Assembly (NCBI GenBank): GCA_965370315.1
Contig: CBDUTO010000001.1
Coordinates: 28,930-92,929 of the forward strand
Origin: 1-14-2-50-31-20 sp965370315
Lineage (GTDB): Bacteria; Bacteroidota; Ignavibacteria; Ignavibacteriales; Melioribacteraceae
Length of the DNA: 64,000 bases
Reading direction: 5' to 3'
A program made the translations under genes and the position numbers. Positions 62,675 through 64,000 of this stretch are shown piece after piece. The notes beneath the pieces are model-generated. The model made no database searches. It saw only the letters and a program-made list of their open reading frames with translations, and had not been told where the DNA came from. The first letter of the stretch is position 1. Every line of letters starts with the position of its first letter.

Positions 62675-63571
62675 TTAGCCTAATAGCTGAAGTACCGCCT
62701 GGGGGGCGAAATTCAACTGAGCTAGCATTGATGTTGCTGCTTGCGCACCAATAGAACTCTTAGTTGCATTCAACTGTTCCATTGCCATATCGGCATCAAA
62801 CAATCTTGACACTGAGGCTTGTGAGTTTGCAATGGCCGAAGTTAACGAATCGTCCTTTGCATCTAGCCTTTGAACAAAGTTACCTATTGAGCCTAGCGAA
62901 TCATCAACTGTCGTTTCAAAAGCTTCAAGCGTAGTAGTCAAAGCTGCTATAAGCACTTTATCTGCGGCTTCATCCGATCCTTCTTCTACAGCTAACAACA
63001 AATCTAGACTTGCTGAAACTGTACTACCAACATCCTCTGCTGTTCCACCATTTGCTGTAGCTACATCTGAAGTTCCACCAAGAGTTTTATTAAAGTCTAC
63101 TGTAAGCTTCTCACCTGATGATGCACCTGTTTGGAATGCAAATCCAGCTCCACCTCCACTTGACGTTAACAAAGCAGTGTCATTGAATTTTGTATTTGCA
63201 AGAATGCTATCAATTTCAAGAGCTATTGATTTAATATCTTTGGCAATTGCAGTTGCATTTGAGGCTGGATTTGAAGCATCTGCTTGTTTACCTTTAATTT
63301 GTGTAATCATATCTTTAATAGATATCAACTGACTCTCAGCTGTTGCAAGCATATCTTTTGCAGAACCTACATTACCTTGTGCAGCTTGCATTAGTTTTAC
63401 TTTTTGGTCTAATGCTTTACCAACATTAAAACCAGATGTGTCATCAGCTACTGAGTTGATTCTCTTTTGAGTTGCAAGACGTAACTGAGCTTTTTGTGTT
63501 TTTGAGTTCAAACTAGATAGAGCATTGTAAGCTTTTAATGCACCGATGTTAGTGTTAATTTGAAATCCCAT
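62675..63571 (-). CDS. fliC: Flagellin
   Basis: Flagellin forms the filament. The 298-residue protein has the conserved D0/D1 N-terminus (GFQINTNIGALKAYNALS, then QLRLATQKRINSVADDTSGF) and C-terminus (MEQLNATKSSIGAQAATSML, ending VLQLLG). The short central part (about 60 residues, Gly/Thr-rich) indicates a flagellin with a small outer domain. The ribosome site GGAGG is strong. A hairpin (ATGGC/GCCAT, 63603-63618) lies in the 5' leader. The promoter is sigma-28-type and a terminator follows. Confidence 0.96.
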   Translation of the reverse strand: MGFQINTNIGALKAYNALSSLNSKTQKAQLRLATQKRINSVADDTSGFNVGKALDQKVKLMQAAQGNVGSAKDMLATAESQLISIKDMITQIKGKQADASNPASNATAIAKDIKSIALEIDSILANTKFNDTALLTSSGGGAGFAFQTGASSGEKLTVDFNKTLGGTSDVATANGGTAEDVGSTVSASLDLLLAVEEGSDEAADKVLIAALTTTLEAFETTVDDSLGSIGNFVQRLDAKDDSLTSAIANSQASVSRLFDADMAMEQLNATKSSIGAQAATSMLAQLNFAPQAVLQLLG

Positions 63572-63602
63572 GTTATACCTCCGTGTATGTTGTTATTAAA
63601 TT

Positions 63603-63618
63603 ATGGCGTCCTTGCCAT
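63603..63618 (-). promoter_or_regulatory. Hairpin in the flagellin 5' leader
   Basis: ATGGC and GCCAT make a 5-bp stem with a 6-nt loop, about 25 nt after the predicted transcription start. It may stabilise the abundant flagellin message. Confidence 0.5.
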
Positions 63619-63649
63619 ATTTACTTTATTGATTTTCTTCTTGACTATA

Positions 63650-63676
63650 CTATCGGAGGGACTTAGGAATTGTTTA
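63650..63676 (-). promoter_or_regulatory. Sigma-28-type promoter of fliC
   Basis: On the minus strand TAAA (63676-63673), 15 nt and TCCGATAG (63657-63650) match the FliA consensus at all but two bases. The predicted start is near 63643, giving a leader of about 72 nt. Confidence 0.85.
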
Positions 63677-63742
63677 ATTAATTTGAAAAATAATTTTTAG
63701 TCATGAAAATCGACTGGGGATTTTATGGATAAGATGAGTAGT

Positions 63743-63870
63743 GACCGTCTCAAAAGTCAAATTACGCGTCATTGAGAGCTACGTTTGATAAGCAATCTAT
63801 AAAACTTAACTTGTTTTGATAGATTACATTGTTCCACTCGTAATGACATTTTACTTTTGAGACAGCCTCT
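63743..63870. repeat. Miniature inverted-repeat element, family 1, copy C
   Basis: The right end ACTTTTGAGACAGCCTC is shared with copy B (which has ACTTTTGAGACAGCCTCAA). The left end GACCGTCTCAAAAGT is its near inverse. The core differs from A and B but again has an inverted pair (CGTCATT with AATGAC). It lies between two flagellin genes. Confidence 0.8.
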
Positions 63871-63885
63871 TCTATAGAATAGTTT

Positions 63886-64000
63886 TTAATTATTCAACAA
63901 TTGAAGCACTTGTTGCGGACTCATATTTAACTGCGCCAGCATTGATGTTGCTGCTTGACCACCAATTGAAGCTTTTGTTGCATTTAACTGTTCCATTGCC
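63886..64000 (-). CDS. Second flagellin, C-terminal end only (5' truncated by the window)
   Basis: The last 37 codons read AMEQLNATKASIGGQAATSM and then LAQLNMSPQQVLQLLNN before TAA at 63886-63888. This is the flagellin D0/D1 C-terminus, 70-75 percent identical by eye to the neighbouring fliC. The start lies beyond the window. It is a tandem paralogue of fliC; copy C of the inverted-repeat element separates the two. Confidence 0.93.
   Translation of the reverse strand, partial: AMEQLNATKASIGGQAATSMLAQLNMSPQQVLQLLNN

Noticed and set aside
1..64000. tRNA, rRNA, CRISPR arrays, restriction or toxin genes
   Set aside because: I searched by eye on both strands and found none; the only mobile gene is the IS200 transposase.

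Overview
The window is almost entirely a flagellar and chemotaxis supercluster, encoded on the minus strand and read right to left, in a low-GC genome. Four predicted secreted proteins end in the type IX secretion (T9SS) sorting domain with the NYPNPFNPxT signature. With the gene order, this points to the Ignavibacteria/Chlorobi side of the Bacteroidota (a relative of Ignavibacterium or Melioribacter). That placement is inferred from protein style; no rRNA or tRNA gene is present to confirm it.

Layout, in transcription order. (1) 64000-59082: end of a second flagellin gene, flagellin fliC, a frameshifted IS200-type transposase, fliS, fliD, a small chaperone-like gene and flgM. (2) 58965-56862: a soluble histidine kinase and a sigma-54 activator (FlgS/FlgR or FleS/FleR type). 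(3) 56684-46537: a chemotaxis operon (TonB-C protein, MCP, cheW, HEAT-repeat protein, cheR, two cheY, cheZ, cheA, cheB, small orf). (4) 46413-33511: flgB flgC orf85 fliE fliF fliG fliH fliI fliJ motE-like fliK flgD TIGR02530 flgE. (5) 33218-29682: a secreted beta-propeller protein interrupting the flagellar order. (6) 29400-20009: fliL fliM fliN fliO fliP fliQ fliR flhB flhA flhF flhG. (7) 19295-4020: the only plus-strand gene (a lipoprotein) and three very large secreted cohesin/beta-solenoid proteins. (8) 3685-1: small membrane protein, fliA (sigma-28), two HDOD proteins and a partial GAF/histidine-kinase-like protein.

Regulation is readable from the sequence. Sigma-54-type -24/-12 elements lie 31-33 nt upstream of the start codons of flgB, fliL and the fliA operon, which fits the sigma-54 activator pair. 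Sigma-28-type elements (TAAA-N15-nnCGATAA/G) precede fliC, fliS-fliD-flgM and the chemotaxis operon. This gives a two-tier scheme: sigma-54 for basal body, hook, export and fliA; sigma-28 for filament and chemotaxis, with FlgM as the checkpoint.

Most notable points: a FliA that appears to lack sigma region 3; a kinase-like protein whose phospho-acceptor His is replaced, encoded beside two HDOD proteins in the fliA operon; a CheZ with two tandem CheY-binding-like tails and a CheA without a P2 domain; a FliK with four 75-residue repeats; cohesin and dockerin-like modules on neighbouring giant secreted proteins; three families of inverted-repeat elements at gene-order breakpoints; and an IS200 transposase with a canonical -1 slippery heptamer exactly at its frameshift. 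No motA/motB, flgG, flgK/flgL or rod/ring genes are in the window.
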